A stretch of DNA of 64,000 nt from Phytohabitans rumicis (lineage in GTDB: Bacteria; Actinomycetota; Actinomycetes; Mycobacteriales; Micromonosporaceae), in assembly GCF_011764445.1 (NCBI RefSeq), contig NZ_BLPG01000001.1, positions 7,581,001-7,645,000 on the forward strand, read 5' to 3'. The notes beneath the pieces were generated by a model that made no database searches, was not told where the DNA came from, and was given only the letters and a program-made list of their open reading frames with translations. Below are positions 10,268-19,701 of this stretch, one piece after another; within the stretch, counting starts at the first letter, position 1; the number at the start of each line of letters is the position of its first letter. Position numbers and translations under genes: made by a program.

Positions 10268-11751
10268 GCGTCCCTCCGGTGGAGAAGGACTGCCGCTATG
10301 GCCAGGCTGACCGCCGCGTAGCCGGCCAGAACGGCGAGCCCGGCCCACGGCGCCAGCGGGTAGTAGTCGTTGTATGGCGTGTAAGGGTTTGCGACCTGCG
10401 GGTATTGCACCAGCGTCTGCTGGACGGCGAAAGCCGCGGCCGGCGTGACGCGGGTCAGCCAGTTCGCCACGCTCGCGGGCATGAACGGGTTGGCGATCAG
10501 GATGTAGGGCAGCACGATGGCCACGATGACGGTGGTGACCGCGCTGGCGCTGTGCCGGAAGATGGCGCCGGCGGAGAGTGCCAGGATCGAGGCGGTCGCG
10601 AGCAGCGCCGCGGTCCCGACCGCCACTCGTAGTTCGGTCGAGGACGTCACCGGGAACACGTACACGCCGTTGGCCCGGGAGAGCCGCACGCCGAGCGGAA
10701 CCGCGACGACCGTTCCCGCCAGCCCGGCGACGAAGGTGACGGCTCCCAGCACGATCGCCTTGGCCAGCAGCACCCGGCTCCGTCCCGGGCTGGCGGCCAG
10801 GGTGACGTGGATCAGCTTCCTTCGGTACTCCGTGGTGATGAACAGCGCCCCCACGACGATCACCGCGATCAGCGCGGCGAACGTGCCGGTGAGGATGTTG
10901 CTGAGGGTGCCGGCGGTCGGCAAGGAATAGCGGACGGCGGGCGCTATGTCGCCGGCGCCGGTCACCGTGAAGCCGCCGCCGGATTCTGCGAACGAGCCCG
11001 ACGCGGGCGGCGGGTAGCCGGCGAAGGTGGGGGACTCGGCTCCCACCTGATCGCCGGTCCAGTCGCCACCGGTCCAGCCCTCTTGGAAACGAAGGTCCCC
11101 GAAGGCGGCCGTCGACACGCTGCCGGTCGTGCCCAGGCCCGCCACCGCCTGCGGGGATGCGACGAACAGCCCGCCTTGCGCGGTCGGTCCGAGCCCCGTC
11201 ACGTGCACGGTGCCCACCTTGGTCCAGTGCGTGCCGTCGGTGGAGGCGTACCCGGTGATCGTGTCGCCCGAGCGGTCCAGTCGCAGCCAGCGAATCGACG
11301 CGGCGGAGACGGGGCCGGGGAGGCCGGCCGTGTCGTGGACGTAGTTGTCCTGCATCCGTACGCCGTGGCTGCCGGTGACCATGATCGCCGCGTAGGGCGA
11401 TCCCTGGCGGGTGCTCTGCTTGATGATGAGCCCGGCCTTCGCCCACGGCACGACGCCGGGCCGCAGGTCTCCGAGGCCCTGGGGGACGCTGGTCGTGAGC
11501 GCGGAAACGGAGACAGTGATGCTGCCGTTTCCGGCCAGCGGCTGGCGTACGAAGTAGAAGCTGTCGGTAACCGGCTCACCGCCCGGTCCGATCGGGACGG
11601 GCGGTGCGCCCTTCTGATCGCTGCTGACCCCGGCGAGCAGGGCGACCAGCACCACCATCAGTGCCGCCACCGTCATGCCGGTCACCCAGCCCAGGACCGT
11701 CCGGAACTTGGTCCATTCCGCGTGCAGCAACCGGAGGAAGCCGGGGGTCAC
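10264..11751 (-). CDS. ABC-2 exporter permease with a large extracytoplasmic lectin-like domain
   Basis: A 495-residue protein with a GTG start overlapping the ATPase stop (GTGA). An N-terminal LLHAEWTKFRT segment and first membrane helix are followed by ~220 residues that must lie outside the membrane. They include KAGLIIKQSTRQGSPYAAIM and ITGYASTDGTHWTKVGT, resembling DUF1349/concanavalin-like sugar-binding beta-sandwiches. The remaining membrane helices follow (LTGTFAALIAVIVVGALFITTEYRRK onward). This size is about twice a normal ABC-2 permease. The inserted domain could sense or capture a ligand at the cell surface. It overlaps the next permease by 4 bp. Confidence 0.85.
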   Translation of the reverse strand: MTPGFLRLLHAEWTKFRTVLGWVTGMTVAALMVVLVALLAGVSSDQKGAPPVPIGPGGEPVTDSFYFVRQPLAGNGSITVSVSALTTSVPQGLGDLRPGVVPWAKAGLIIKQSTRQGSPYAAIMVTGSHGVRMQDNYVHDTAGLPGPVSAASIRWLRLDRSGDTITGYASTDGTHWTKVGTVHVTGLGPTAQGGLFVASPQAVAGLGTTGSVSTAAFGDLRFQEGWTGGDWTGDQVGAESPTFAGYPPPASGSFAESGGGFTVTGAGDIAPAVRYSLPTAGTLSNILTGTFAALIAVIVVGALFITTEYRRKLIHVTLAASPGRSRVLLAKAIVLGAVTFVAGLAGTVVAVPLGVRLSRANGVYVFPVTSSTELRVAVGTAALLATASILALSAGAIFRHSASAVTTVIVAIVLPYILIANPFMPASVANWLTRVTPAAAFAVQQTLVQYPQVANPYTPYNDYYPLAPWAGLAVLAGYAAVSLAIAAVLLHRRDA

Positions 11752-12683
11752 CGTGGTACCGCCGTGGGCGTCGCGGCGCGGAACTCGACCGCCTCGCGGG
11801 TGAGCGCCAGGTAGGCGTCCTCAAGGGTGGCGCGGTGCGCCGATACCTCGGAGAACGGCACCGCGTTCTCGCTGAGCAGCGCCACGATCCGATCCGCGGG
11901 CAGGCCGGAGACGGTGATGGTGTCGCGGCCGGTGGTCGCCACGGTCGCGCCGGCATGCGCGAGCACCCTCATCGCGTGGGTGCCGGCCGTGGTCCGCAGG
12001 GCCACCCGGCCGCCGGAGGCGGCCGCGATCAGGTCGGCCACGCCGGCGTCGGCGATGGCCTTGCCCCGTCCGACCACGACGAGGTGATCGGCGGTGTCCT
12101 GCACCTCGCTCATCAGGTGGCTGGACACCAGGACGGCGCGGCCTTGAGCGGCCAGCGACCGCAGGAAGCCACGCATCCAGATGATGCCGTCGGGGTCCAT
12201 GCCGTTGAACGGCTCATCGAGCATGATGATCGGCGGGTCGCCCAACAGGGCAGCGGCGATTCCGAGCCGCTGCTGCATGCCGAGCGAGTACCCGCCGGCC
12301 TTACGCCGGGCCGCCGAGGTCAGGCCGACCTGCTCGAGCACCTGGTCCACCCGCCGCGCGGCCAGGCCCTGTGAATGGGCCAGCCAGAGCAGGTGGTTAC
12401 GAGCACTCCGGCCGGGGTGCAGCGCCGCCGCGTCCAGCAGTGAACCGACGTGGTTCAGCGGGTGCCGAAGGCTGCGGTACGGCTTGCCCTCGATAAGCGC
12501 GGTGCCCTCGTCGACCGCGTCCAGGCCCAGGATCACCCGCATCGTGGTGGACTTCCCGGCCCCGTTCGGCCCTACGAAGCCGGTCACCACACCCGGACGG
12601 ACGGTAAAGGACATGCCGTCGAGGGCCAGGGTGGCCCCGTACCGCTTGCGCAGTCCGGCGACGACGATTCCTGATGGATTCAT
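11748..12683 (-). CDS. ABC exporter ATP-binding protein (BcrA-like)
   Basis: A 311-residue ATPase starting at ATG 12683 (MNPSGIVVAGLRKRYG). Walker A is GPNGAGKST, the signature is SLGMQQRLGIA (a divergent LSGGQ), Walker B is IIMLDEPFNGMDPDG, and the switch His is in VSSHLMSEV. The C-terminal ~90 residues match the extension of drug-export ATPases of the BcrA/CcmA type. It is the first gene of the exporter operon and is divergent from the response regulator at 12809. That arrangement suggests the two-component system controls the exporter. Confidence 0.9.
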   Translation of the reverse strand: MNPSGIVVAGLRKRYGATLALDGMSFTVRPGVVTGFVGPNGAGKSTTMRVILGLDAVDEGTALIEGKPYRSLRHPLNHVGSLLDAAALHPGRSARNHLLWLAHSQGLAARRVDQVLEQVGLTSAARRKAGGYSLGMQQRLGIAAALLGDPPIIMLDEPFNGMDPDGIIWMRGFLRSLAAQGRAVLVSSHLMSEVQDTADHLVVVGRGKAIADAGVADLIAAASGGRVALRTTAGTHAMRVLAHAGATVATTGRDTITVSGLPADRIVALLSENAVPFSEVSAHRATLEDAYLALTREAVEFRAATPTAVPR

Positions 12684-12808
12684 GCCGACGGTTGTACGCG
12701 GCACCCGGTTCCAGCCCGGTCGCAGCGGCTGCGACCCGGCTGCGACCTGGGGTCTGGCATCGTGAAGGGCATGGCACCTCGACCCGGCCGGTTCGGCCTC
12801 CCCACACG

Positions 12809-13471
12809 GTGAGGGTCCTCGTCGTCGAGGACTTCGAAGTCCTCGCCCGCTCCATCGGCACGGGGCTGCGCCGCGAGGGCATGGCCGTCGACGTCGTCCT
12901 GGATGGGACCGCCGCCCTCGACCGCCTGGCCGTCACCCGCTACGAGGTGGTGATCCTCGACCGCGACCTGCCCGGCGTCCACGGGGACGAGATCTGCCGG
13001 CAACTCGTCAACGACCGCTCCGACACCCGGGTGTTGATGCTGACCGCGGCCGACACGATCGAAGATCGCGTCGACGGACTCAGTCTCGGCGCGGATGACT
13101 ACCTGCCCAAGCCGTTCGCCTTCGCCGAACTGGTCGCCCGGGTACGAGCCCTGGCCCGCCGGGCCACCCCGCCGCTTCCGCCCACCCTCACCTGCGGGGA
13201 CATCACCCTGGACCCGGCTCGCCGGGTGGCGTTCCGCGCCGGCCGGCGTCTTGAGCTCAGCACGAAGGAGTTCGCGCTCCTCGAATGCCTGCTGGGCTCG
13301 CCTGGCCTGGTCCTGTCCGCCGAGGAACTCCTCGAACGGGTCTGGGACGAAGCGGCCGACCCGTTCACGTCCGCGGTCAAGCACACCATGCACCGGCTGC
13401 GGGCCAAACTCGGCGACCCGCCAGTGATCCAGACCATCCGTGCAGGCGGCTACCGGATCGGGGAATCGTGA
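12809..13471 (+). CDS. OmpR-family response regulator
   Basis: A 220-residue protein from GTG 12809 (VRVLVVEDFEVLARSI). The frame is open upstream, but family length and the receiver start fix this codon. The receiver domain has the acidic pair ED, the phospho-accepting Asp in VVILDRDLPG, and the Lys in LPKPF. The C-terminal winged helix ends HTMHRLRAKLGDPPVIQTIRAGGYRIG, as in OmpR/PhoB. It overlaps the histidine kinase by 4 bp and faces away from the ABC exporter operon, its probable target. Confidence 0.92.
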   Translation: MRVLVVEDFEVLARSIGTGLRREGMAVDVVLDGTAALDRLAVTRYEVVILDRDLPGVHGDEICRQLVNDRSDTRVLMLTAADTIEDRVDGLSLGADDYLPKPFAFAELVARVRALARRATPPLPPTLTCGDITLDPARRVAFRAGRRLELSTKEFALLECLLGSPGLVLSAEELLERVWDEAADPFTSAVKHTMHRLRAKLGDPPVIQTIRAGGYRIGES

Positions 13472-14556
13472 CCAGGCGGTCTCTCCAGGCCCGGCTCGCG
13501 CTCTTCTACGCCGCGGGCATCTACGTCGCCGGGATCGTGGTCCTCGCCATCGTCACCGTCCCCCTGGCCGGCATCCAGTCGACCATTCCCGCCCACAGCT
13601 CAGCGCCGGCCACCGTCACCGGCACCGGGGACGGGAACGGGATCGGCCCGCACCAGCTCCTCGTCGGCTCCGCCGTCGCGCTCGCCATCCTCATCCCCAT
13701 CGCCCTCGCCGCCGGCTGGTTCGTCGCCGGCCGCTTCCTCAGGCCCCTGCGGGCCATCACCGCCACCGCCACCGCCATCTCCGCCGGAAACCTCCACCAG
13801 CGCCTCAACCTCGGCGGACCCGCCGACGAGTTGACCGAACTGGGCTACATCCTCGACGACCTCTTCGCCCGCCTCCAAGCCTCCTTCGACGCTCAGCGAC
13901 ACTTCGTCGCCAACGCCTCCCACGAGCTACGCACCCCCCTCGCCGGCCTGCGAACCCTCCTCGAAGTCGCCCTCGCCGACCCGGACGCAGACGCCGACGC
14001 TCTGCGCACGGCCTGCCAGGAGGCCCTCGCGCTGGGCGGACACCAGGAACGGCTCGTCCAGGCACTCCTGGCCCTGGCCACCAGCGAGCGCGGCCTCACC
14101 CGCAGGGACACCCTCGACCTCGCCCACGTCGCCACGGGAGTGCTCGCGTCCCGCCGCGACCAAGCCACACAGGCAGGCATCGCCCTCGCCGAACACCTGG
14201 CGCCCGCGGTGACGGCCGGGGACCCGAGGCTGGTCGAAAGCCTCATCGCCAACCTCATCGACAACGCCATCCGCCACAACCACCCTGACGGGCACGTACG
14301 GATCACCACCGAGACCTCCGGCACGCAGGTGAGCCTCACGGTCACCAACAGCGGGCCGGTCATCCCCGACAACGAGATCCAGCGCCTTTTCCAACCCTTC
14401 CAAAGACTGGCGCCCGACCGGCGCAGCCGCCGCGACGGCTACGGTCTCGGCCTCGCCATCGTCAACGCCGTCGCCCAGGCCCACCACGCCACCCTCACCA
14501 CCAGCGCCCGGCCCGAAGGCGGCCTGGCCATCACCGTTCGGTTCGCACACCCGTAG
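13468..14556 (+). CDS. Sensor histidine kinase
   Basis: A 362-residue kinase starting at GTG 13468, which overlaps the regulator stop codon. There are two membrane segments (roughly residues 9-31 and 68-92) around a short external loop rich in Thr and Gly. A HAMP domain follows (GRFLRPLRAITATATAIS), then the HisKA helix with the phospho-His in ASHELRTPLAGL. The HATPase has the N-box NLIDNAIRHN and G-box GYGLGLAIVNAV. The small extracytoplasmic loop suits intramembrane sensing, as in antibiotic-responsive kinases; this is inference. Its last 26 bp overlap the convergent glycoside hydrolase gene. Confidence 0.92.
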   Translation: MTRRSLQARLALFYAAGIYVAGIVVLAIVTVPLAGIQSTIPAHSSAPATVTGTGDGNGIGPHQLLVGSAVALAILIPIALAAGWFVAGRFLRPLRAITATATAISAGNLHQRLNLGGPADELTELGYILDDLFARLQASFDAQRHFVANASHELRTPLAGLRTLLEVALADPDADADALRTACQEALALGGHQERLVQALLALATSERGLTRRDTLDLAHVATGVLASRRDQATQAGIALAEHLAPAVTAGDPRLVESLIANLIDNAIRHNHPDGHVRITTETSGTQVSLTVTNSGPVIPDNEIQRLFQPFQRLAPDRRSRRDGYGLGLAIVNAVAQAHHATLTTSARPEGGLAITVRFAHP

Positions 14557-16876
14557 GGCGGCAGCCCGCGAGGGTGTAGCGACCCTTGCCGTCCGGCCGT
14601 GGCAGGAGTCCGTAGTAGATCCGTGGCGCGCCGTCGAGGGTCAGCGTCACCGCGCCCCTGGTGACCGGCAGCTGCCGGACCTGCCCGATCGGGTCCACCC
14701 CTCGTACGGCGGTGGCGGGACGGGCGGTGACCGTGAGCGGTGTCTTGGTCGGCCAGGGGTCGACCCAGACCTCAGGGGCCGGGAAGTGCCAGTCGGTGCG
14801 CTGGCCGGTGGTGTTCAGCAGGTAGCCGTCGGCCCGGTTCCACAGCACGACCGCCGGGCCGGTGGGTGTGTCGAACCACAAGCCGAAGGTCAACGGGTCG
14901 GCGAAGGTCAGCCGGCCCCGGAAGGTGGCCTGGTCGAGGGTGCGAGCCGCGGTCGCGTAGGCCAGCAGCGACGGCTTCGGGCTGAGGTCGCGGTTCATGA
15001 GGCCGAAGTGGTACTCGACGTTGTCCGGGTCGGCGACCTGCGGCATGCCGAGCACGCTGTCGTGAAACTGGTACCAGCAGACGCATCGGATGCCCTCGGC
15101 CTTGGCCAGTGCGAAGGTGAGCAGCACGTTCTCCGCGGCGTGCCGGTAGGTGTCGTGCCACCAGCTGTTGGGCTTGGTCGGGGCGTACGCCTCGGTCAGC
15201 CAGATCTCCTTCTCGCCGTGCTCGGCCATCAGCGCCTTCAGCTGTCGCAGGCCGCCATAGAAGTTCCAGTAGCTGCCGTCGGAGCCGGTGCCCCAGTCGT
15301 CACCCGGCGGTACGTAGTCGGGGGTGAAGTTGCCGCGTCCCGGGTGGTAGGCGAAGGCGTCGATCAGGTCCCAGCCGCCCGCCGCGATGAAGTTCTCCAC
15401 CCACGGTCTGTCCATCCCGGCCAGCCCGTTGTTCATCAGCTTGACCGTGTCGCCGGTGGCGGCCCGCCGGTCGAAGACGGGCCGCAGCGCCTTGTCCAGA
15501 TAGGACTGCGCGGCGGCACCGGTGTTGAACGGCCGGTTCAGCTCGTTGCCGACCTCGAAGTAGCCGGCGCCGGCGCCCACCGCCACCGCCAGTTTGTCCG
15601 CGGCCCAGGTGGCCGCCTCGGCGTCGGTCGCCTCCAGCGACGGCTGTAGTTCGATGTTGTGCCGGATGCCGCGCGCGTCGAAGGCGGCGGGCGGTAGCCC
15701 GGGGCCACCGTCGTACGCGATCCGGACCAGACCGATGCCCACCCGCTCCCACAGGTCCAGCACGGCGTCGGCGCTCGGTCGTTGCAGCCATGGATAGTTG
15801 GCGATCCCGAACATGCTGTCCGCGCCGGCCTGGTAGTCGTACGGCGGCAGCGTCGCCAGGTTGGTCCGGGCGAACGCTTCGTCAGCACCGGACCGGACCA
15901 CCACTTCGGCCAGCGCGATCCCGCCGGGCGGTGCGGTCAGGGTGAAGGTGTGCTGCCAGGTGCCGGCCGCGGTGACGCTGCCGGTCACGGTCGTGGCGGC
16001 CAGCAGCACGCCGTCGAAGCTGCGTACCCGCAGCTCCAGTTCGACTGTTCGGGCGGCGCCGCCGTTGGCCACCAAGGCGGTGAGCTCCATCTGCTCGCCG
16101 GCCGACTCGTACAGGTTGAAGTCGCGGTTGGTGGTGAGTTCGAGGCCGAGTTCGCGGCCGCGGCCGATGGTGGCGGTGGCCGACGGGCGGGTCGCGGAGA
16201 AGAAGAAGTCGGCCCGGCTGGTCCACCCGCCGTCCGGGTCCGGTGCTCCCGGTGCGTGCACCCACGTCGCGTTCGTCCATGCCTGCCGCGACCGGTCCAG
16301 CAGGAACAGGCCGTGCAGGCTGCCCCAGGTCGAGGTGTGCGCCACCCCGACGGTGTCCTCGTACGGGATACCGCCGCGGGAGTCGCGGACCCATTCCGTG
16401 ATCGCGATGTAGTCGTCGGGCACCGTCGGTGCCTGGATCGCCCGGCTGAACAGGAAGCCGTCCGGGACGAGCGTGTCCGCGCCGGTGACCCGCCATTCGA
16501 GTACGGCGTGGTTGGTGGCGACGCTGAACCAGCCGGTGACGGTGGTCGGGCCGGCCGCGGCGGCGAAGGTGTAGTCCATCCGGATCGCTGGCGTCCCGTC
16601 CGCGAGCGCGCTCAGCGTCGGGGTGCCGCCGGTGGACAGGTGTATGCCGGTGACGCGGTCCTTGACCTGGAACTTCGACCCGGCCGACCGGGTGACGCCG
16701 CCAGCGTCGCGGATCGCGAGCCGGCCGCCGGGACTGGCCAGCAGGCTGATGCCGCCGGCGGTCAGGGTGACGTCGCCAGCCGCGGCGTGCGCGGTGGTCG
16801 GTGACGGCTCGGCGACGAGTACGACGCCGGCCGCGAGGGTCGCGCCGAGAAAGCCGCGGCGGTTGAGAAGTGTCAT
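14531..16876 (-). CDS. TAT-exported glycoside hydrolase (clan GH-A type)
   Basis: A 781-residue protein from ATG 16876, preceded by AGGAG. The N-terminus NRRGFLGATLAAGVV with a later AHA-A site is a twin-arginine signal. An N-terminal beta-rich region (to ~residue 370) is followed by a TIM barrel. GYFEVGNELNRPF supplies the asparagine-glutamate pair typical of the acid/base in clan GH-A, and EIWLTEAYAP is the likely nucleophile strand. Family-level placement (GH39- or GH5-like) is uncertain. A C-terminal beta domain follows. The gene is divergent from a LacI repressor and a sugar ABC importer. It carries the same 18-bp operator in its promoter, so it probably releases the sugar that the importer takes up. 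Confidence 0.85.
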   Translation of the reverse strand: MTLLNRRGFLGATLAAGVVLVAEPSPTTAHAAAGDVTLTAGGISLLASPGGRLAIRDAGGVTRSAGSKFQVKDRVTGIHLSTGGTPTLSALADGTPAIRMDYTFAAAAGPTTVTGWFSVATNHAVLEWRVTGADTLVPDGFLFSRAIQAPTVPDDYIAITEWVRDSRGGIPYEDTVGVAHTSTWGSLHGLFLLDRSRQAWTNATWVHAPGAPDPDGGWTSRADFFFSATRPSATATIGRGRELGLELTTNRDFNLYESAGEQMELTALVANGGAARTVELELRVRSFDGVLLAATTVTGSVTAAGTWQHTFTLTAPPGGIALAEVVVRSGADEAFARTNLATLPPYDYQAGADSMFGIANYPWLQRPSADAVLDLWERVGIGLVRIAYDGGPGLPPAAFDARGIRHNIELQPSLEATDAEAATWAADKLAVAVGAGAGYFEVGNELNRPFNTGAAAQSYLDKALRPVFDRRAATGDTVKLMNNGLAGMDRPWVENFIAAGGWDLIDAFAYHPGRGNFTPDYVPPGDDWGTGSDGSYWNFYGGLRQLKALMAEHGEKEIWLTEAYAPTKPNSWWHDTYRHAAENVLLTFALAKAEGIRCVCWYQFHDSVLGMPQVADPDNVEYHFGLMNRDLSPKPSLLAYATAARTLDQATFRGRLTFADPLTFGLWFDTPTGPAVVLWNRADGYLLNTTGQRTDWHFPAPEVWVDPWPTKTPLTVTARPATAVRGVDPIGQVRQLPVTRGAVTLTLDGAPRIYYGLLPRPDGKGRYTLAGCRPTGVRTER

Positions 16877-16890
16877 GGTCCACTCCTGCC

Positions 16891-17018
16891 TGATAATGCC
16901 TATCTTCACGTTCGTGAACGGCACGCTCCCAGAGCGGAACCCGAGTGTCAAGAGGTCATTGCGCTGTGGTTTCTGCTGGGTTAAGGTCACTGCCAGTCCT
17001 TGAAGATAGGCATTATCA
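16891..17018. promoter_or_regulatory. Divergent promoter region with two putative LacI operators
   Basis: The 18-mer TGATAATGCCTATCTTCA lies at 16891-16908, and its exact reverse complement lies at 17001-17018, 14 bp before the LacI start. Each copy is itself partly palindromic (TGA...TCA, GATA...TATC), as expected for LacI-family dimer sites. One copy sits just upstream of the hydrolase ribosome-binding site and the other just upstream of the LacI ribosome-binding site. Binding at both, perhaps with looping, would repress both transcripts. Confidence 0.8.
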
Positions 17019-17031
17019 CGACGGAGGACCG

Positions 17032-18078
17032 ATGCCATCGAGACCTCGCCGGGTCACCCAGCGCGAGATCGCCGAGCTCGCGGGGGTCAGCCAGACCACC
17101 GTGTCGGTGGTGCTGAACGACCGCGACGGTAATAACGTGCGCATCCCCGAAGCGACCCGGGCGCGGGTCAAACAGGCGATCGAGCAGCTCACCTACGTCG
17201 CCGACCCCGCGGCGCGCCGGCTGGCCGGTCTGGACAACCAGATCATCGGCGTCTTCACCTACGAGGTCGCGCTGTCCCCCGAGAGCATGGACTTCTACGG
17301 TCCGCTGCTGAACGGAATCGAGCGAGCGGCCGAGCGGATCGGCTGGGATCTGCTGTTCTTCACCTCGTCGCCGATCGAGAACGGCACCCGGAGTCTCTTC
17401 CACCGAAAGACCCGGCTGCGCTTGACGGACGGCTGTGTCCTGCTCGGGCAGCAGATGGTCACGTCCGAGCTGGAGCGGCTGGTCGCCGAGCAGTTCCCGT
17501 TCGTCGCGATCGGCCGCCGGGACGAGACCGCCGTCGCGGTGCCGCACGTCGCCATCGACTACATCACCCCGACCACCACACTGATCGATCAGGCCGCGGC
17601 CGCCGGGCATCGGCAGGCGCTGTACGTTCACCGCGGCCGGGACACACCGACCGCGCGGGACCGGCGCGGCGCCGTCGAGGCCGCCTCGGCCGCGGGCCGG
17701 CTGGCTTTCCTGCTGGTGGGCGAGGAGCGGATCACCGAGCTGCCCCGGTTGGCCAGGGCGACCGGCGCCACCTTGATCATCGCGGAGGACGCGTTCCTGA
17801 CCGAGGACGTCGTGTACGCGCTGGCCGGCGCCGGAGTCGCGGTGCCAGACGAGATCTCCGTAGCCGCCCTCGGCGAGGTGCGTGGCCATCGCGTCGAGGG
17901 CCGGACCCTGGCCGGCTTCCACGTCCCCAGGGAACAGCTGGCGGCCGAGGCGCTCGATCTGTTGCGGCTCCTCATCACCACCGACCCGCACGAGTGGGCG
18001 GGCATGGACACGCGGCGCCTGCTGGTCGCGGCGGTCGAGCCGGGGGACACGATCGTCGAGCGGACGGACGAGCGATGA
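17032..18078 (+). CDS. LacI-family transcriptional repressor
   Basis: A 348-residue protein from ATG 17032, with GGAGGA at 17024-17029. The N-terminal LacI HTH is clear (VTQREIAELAGVSQTTVSVVLNDR), with the hinge region around residues 50-60. The periplasmic-binding-protein-like ligand domain follows (IGVFTYEVALSPESMDFYGPLLNGIERA). It likely represses itself with the downstream sugar genes, and the divergent hydrolase, through the paired 18-bp operators; an oligosaccharide would be the inducer. It overlaps the FAD oxidoreductase start by 4 bp. Confidence 0.92.
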   Translation: MPSRPRRVTQREIAELAGVSQTTVSVVLNDRDGNNVRIPEATRARVKQAIEQLTYVADPAARRLAGLDNQIIGVFTYEVALSPESMDFYGPLLNGIERAAERIGWDLLFFTSSPIENGTRSLFHRKTRLRLTDGCVLLGQQMVTSELERLVAEQFPFVAIGRRDETAVAVPHVAIDYITPTTTLIDQAAAAGHRQALYVHRGRDTPTARDRRGAVEAASAAGRLAFLLVGEERITELPRLARATGATLIIAEDAFLTEDVVYALAGAGVAVPDEISVAALGEVRGHRVEGRTLAGFHVPREQLAAEALDLLRLLITTDPHEWAGMDTRRLLVAAVEPGDTIVERTDER

Positions 18079-19672
18079 CCGACAGGATCACTACCGAGGT
18101 GGCGATCATCGGCGGCGGCCTCGGCTCCGTCGCCGCCGCGCTCGCGTTGCTGCAGCGGGGCCGCCGCGTGGTGATGACCGAGGAGTACGCCTGGCTCGGT
18201 GGGCAGCTCACCTCGCAGGCCGTGCCGCCCGATGAGCACATCTGGGTGGAGCAGTTCGGCGTCACCGCCCGCTATCGCGCGCTGCGGGACGGGATCCGTC
18301 GCTACTACCGCGATCACTACCCGCTGTCGCCGGCGGCCAGCGCCGACCGGGAGCTGAATCCGGGCCGTGGCCGGGTCAGCCGGCTGTGCCACGAACCCCG
18401 GGTGGCCCATGCGGTGATCACCGCGCTGCTCGCGCCGTACCGGTCGAGCGGGCGACTGACCGTCCTGCAGCCCGCGGTGCCGGTCGCCGCCGAGGTGAGC
18501 GACTCGACGGTACGCACCGTCACGGTCGCCAACCCGCGCACCGGCGCCGAGACGGTGCTCGCCGCCGAGTTCGTCCTGGACGGCACCGAGACCGGTGACC
18601 TGCTGCCGCTGACCGGCACCGAGTACGTCGTCGGCGCCGAGGCGCGAGCCGACACCGGTGAGCCGAGCGCCGCCGAGGTCGCCGATGCCGGCAACGTGCA
18701 GTCGATCGCCTGGTGCTTCGTCTTCGATCACGTCGCCGGCGAGCACACCATCGCGCGACCGGACGACTACGACTTCTGGCGCTCGTTCGAGCTGCCGTTC
18801 TGGGGCGCGCCGATGCTGTCCTTCACCGCTCCGAACCCGCGGACCCTGGTGCCGGAAGAGCGGACCATGAACGTCAACCCCGCCAGTGACGCAACGGGGG
18901 ATCCCCGGTTCGACTCGGGCGACCGGGACCTGTGGCAGTTCCGGCGGATCGCCGCCCGGCAGAACTTCGTCGACGGCCTCTACGACAGCGACATCGTGCT
19001 GGCCAACTGGCCGCAGCTGGACTACGTCCGCGGTTCGATCATCGACACCGACGACCGGTTGTCGCATCTGATCGCCGCGAAGGCCCAGTCCCGCGCGTAC
19101 GTGTACTGGTTGCAGACCGAGGCACCTCGCCCGGACGGCGGCCGCGGCTGGCCGGGACTGCGGCTCCGCGGCGACCTGGTCGGCACCGACGACGGGTTCG
19201 CGCAGGCGCCGTACATCCGCGAGTCCCGGCGGATCAGGGCGCTCACCACGGTGCGCGAGCAGGACATCTCGATCAAGGCCCGGGGTACGACGGCCCGGCC
19301 CGGTTCGACGGCTCGGTCGGTGTGGGGATGTACCGGATCGACCTGCACCCCTCCACCGGCGGGGACAACTACATCGACGTCGAGTGCGCGCCGTTCGAGA
19401 TCCCGCTCGGCGCGCTGGTACCGGTGGGCACCAAGAACCTGGTGCCGGCCGCCAAGAACATCGGCACCACACACATCACCAACGGCGCCTACCGGCTGCA
19501 TCCGGTCGAGTGGAACATCGGCGAATCGGCCGGCGAACTCGTGGCCTTCTGCCTCGACCGCGGCCTGAGCCCGCAGCAGATCGCGACCGACGCGACCCTC
19601 GTCGACCGGCTCCAGGGCCGGTTGACCGAGGCCGGCGTCGAACTCCACTGGCCGGAGATCGCCGGCTACTAG
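18075..19672 (+). pseudogene. FAD-dependent oxidoreductase (one frameshift as sequenced)
   Basis: The start is ATG 18075, with a Rossmann motif TTEVAIIGGGLGSVAAALAL. This is followed by YAWLGGQLTSQ, typical of the FAD_oxidored family (PF12831-like) found in sugar-utilisation loci. The frame is lost at the GGGG run 19282-19285. The rest of the family sequence (ARFDGSVGVGMYRIDLHPS, then IGTTHITNGAYRLHPVEWNIGE) continues in the neighbouring frame to 19672. Adding one G yields a continuous 532-residue protein. The exact substrate is not known. Its place between LacI and the importer suggests oxidation of the imported sugar or a derivative. Confidence 0.8.
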
Positions 19673-19701
19673 CAAATCCGAAACGCACGAAAGGACCCAC
19701 C

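Noticed and set aside
17994-18074. Earlier start for the FAD oxidoreductase within the LacI gene
   Set aside because: The Rossmann motif begins directly after ATG 18075, which overlaps the LacI stop in the usual coupled manner.
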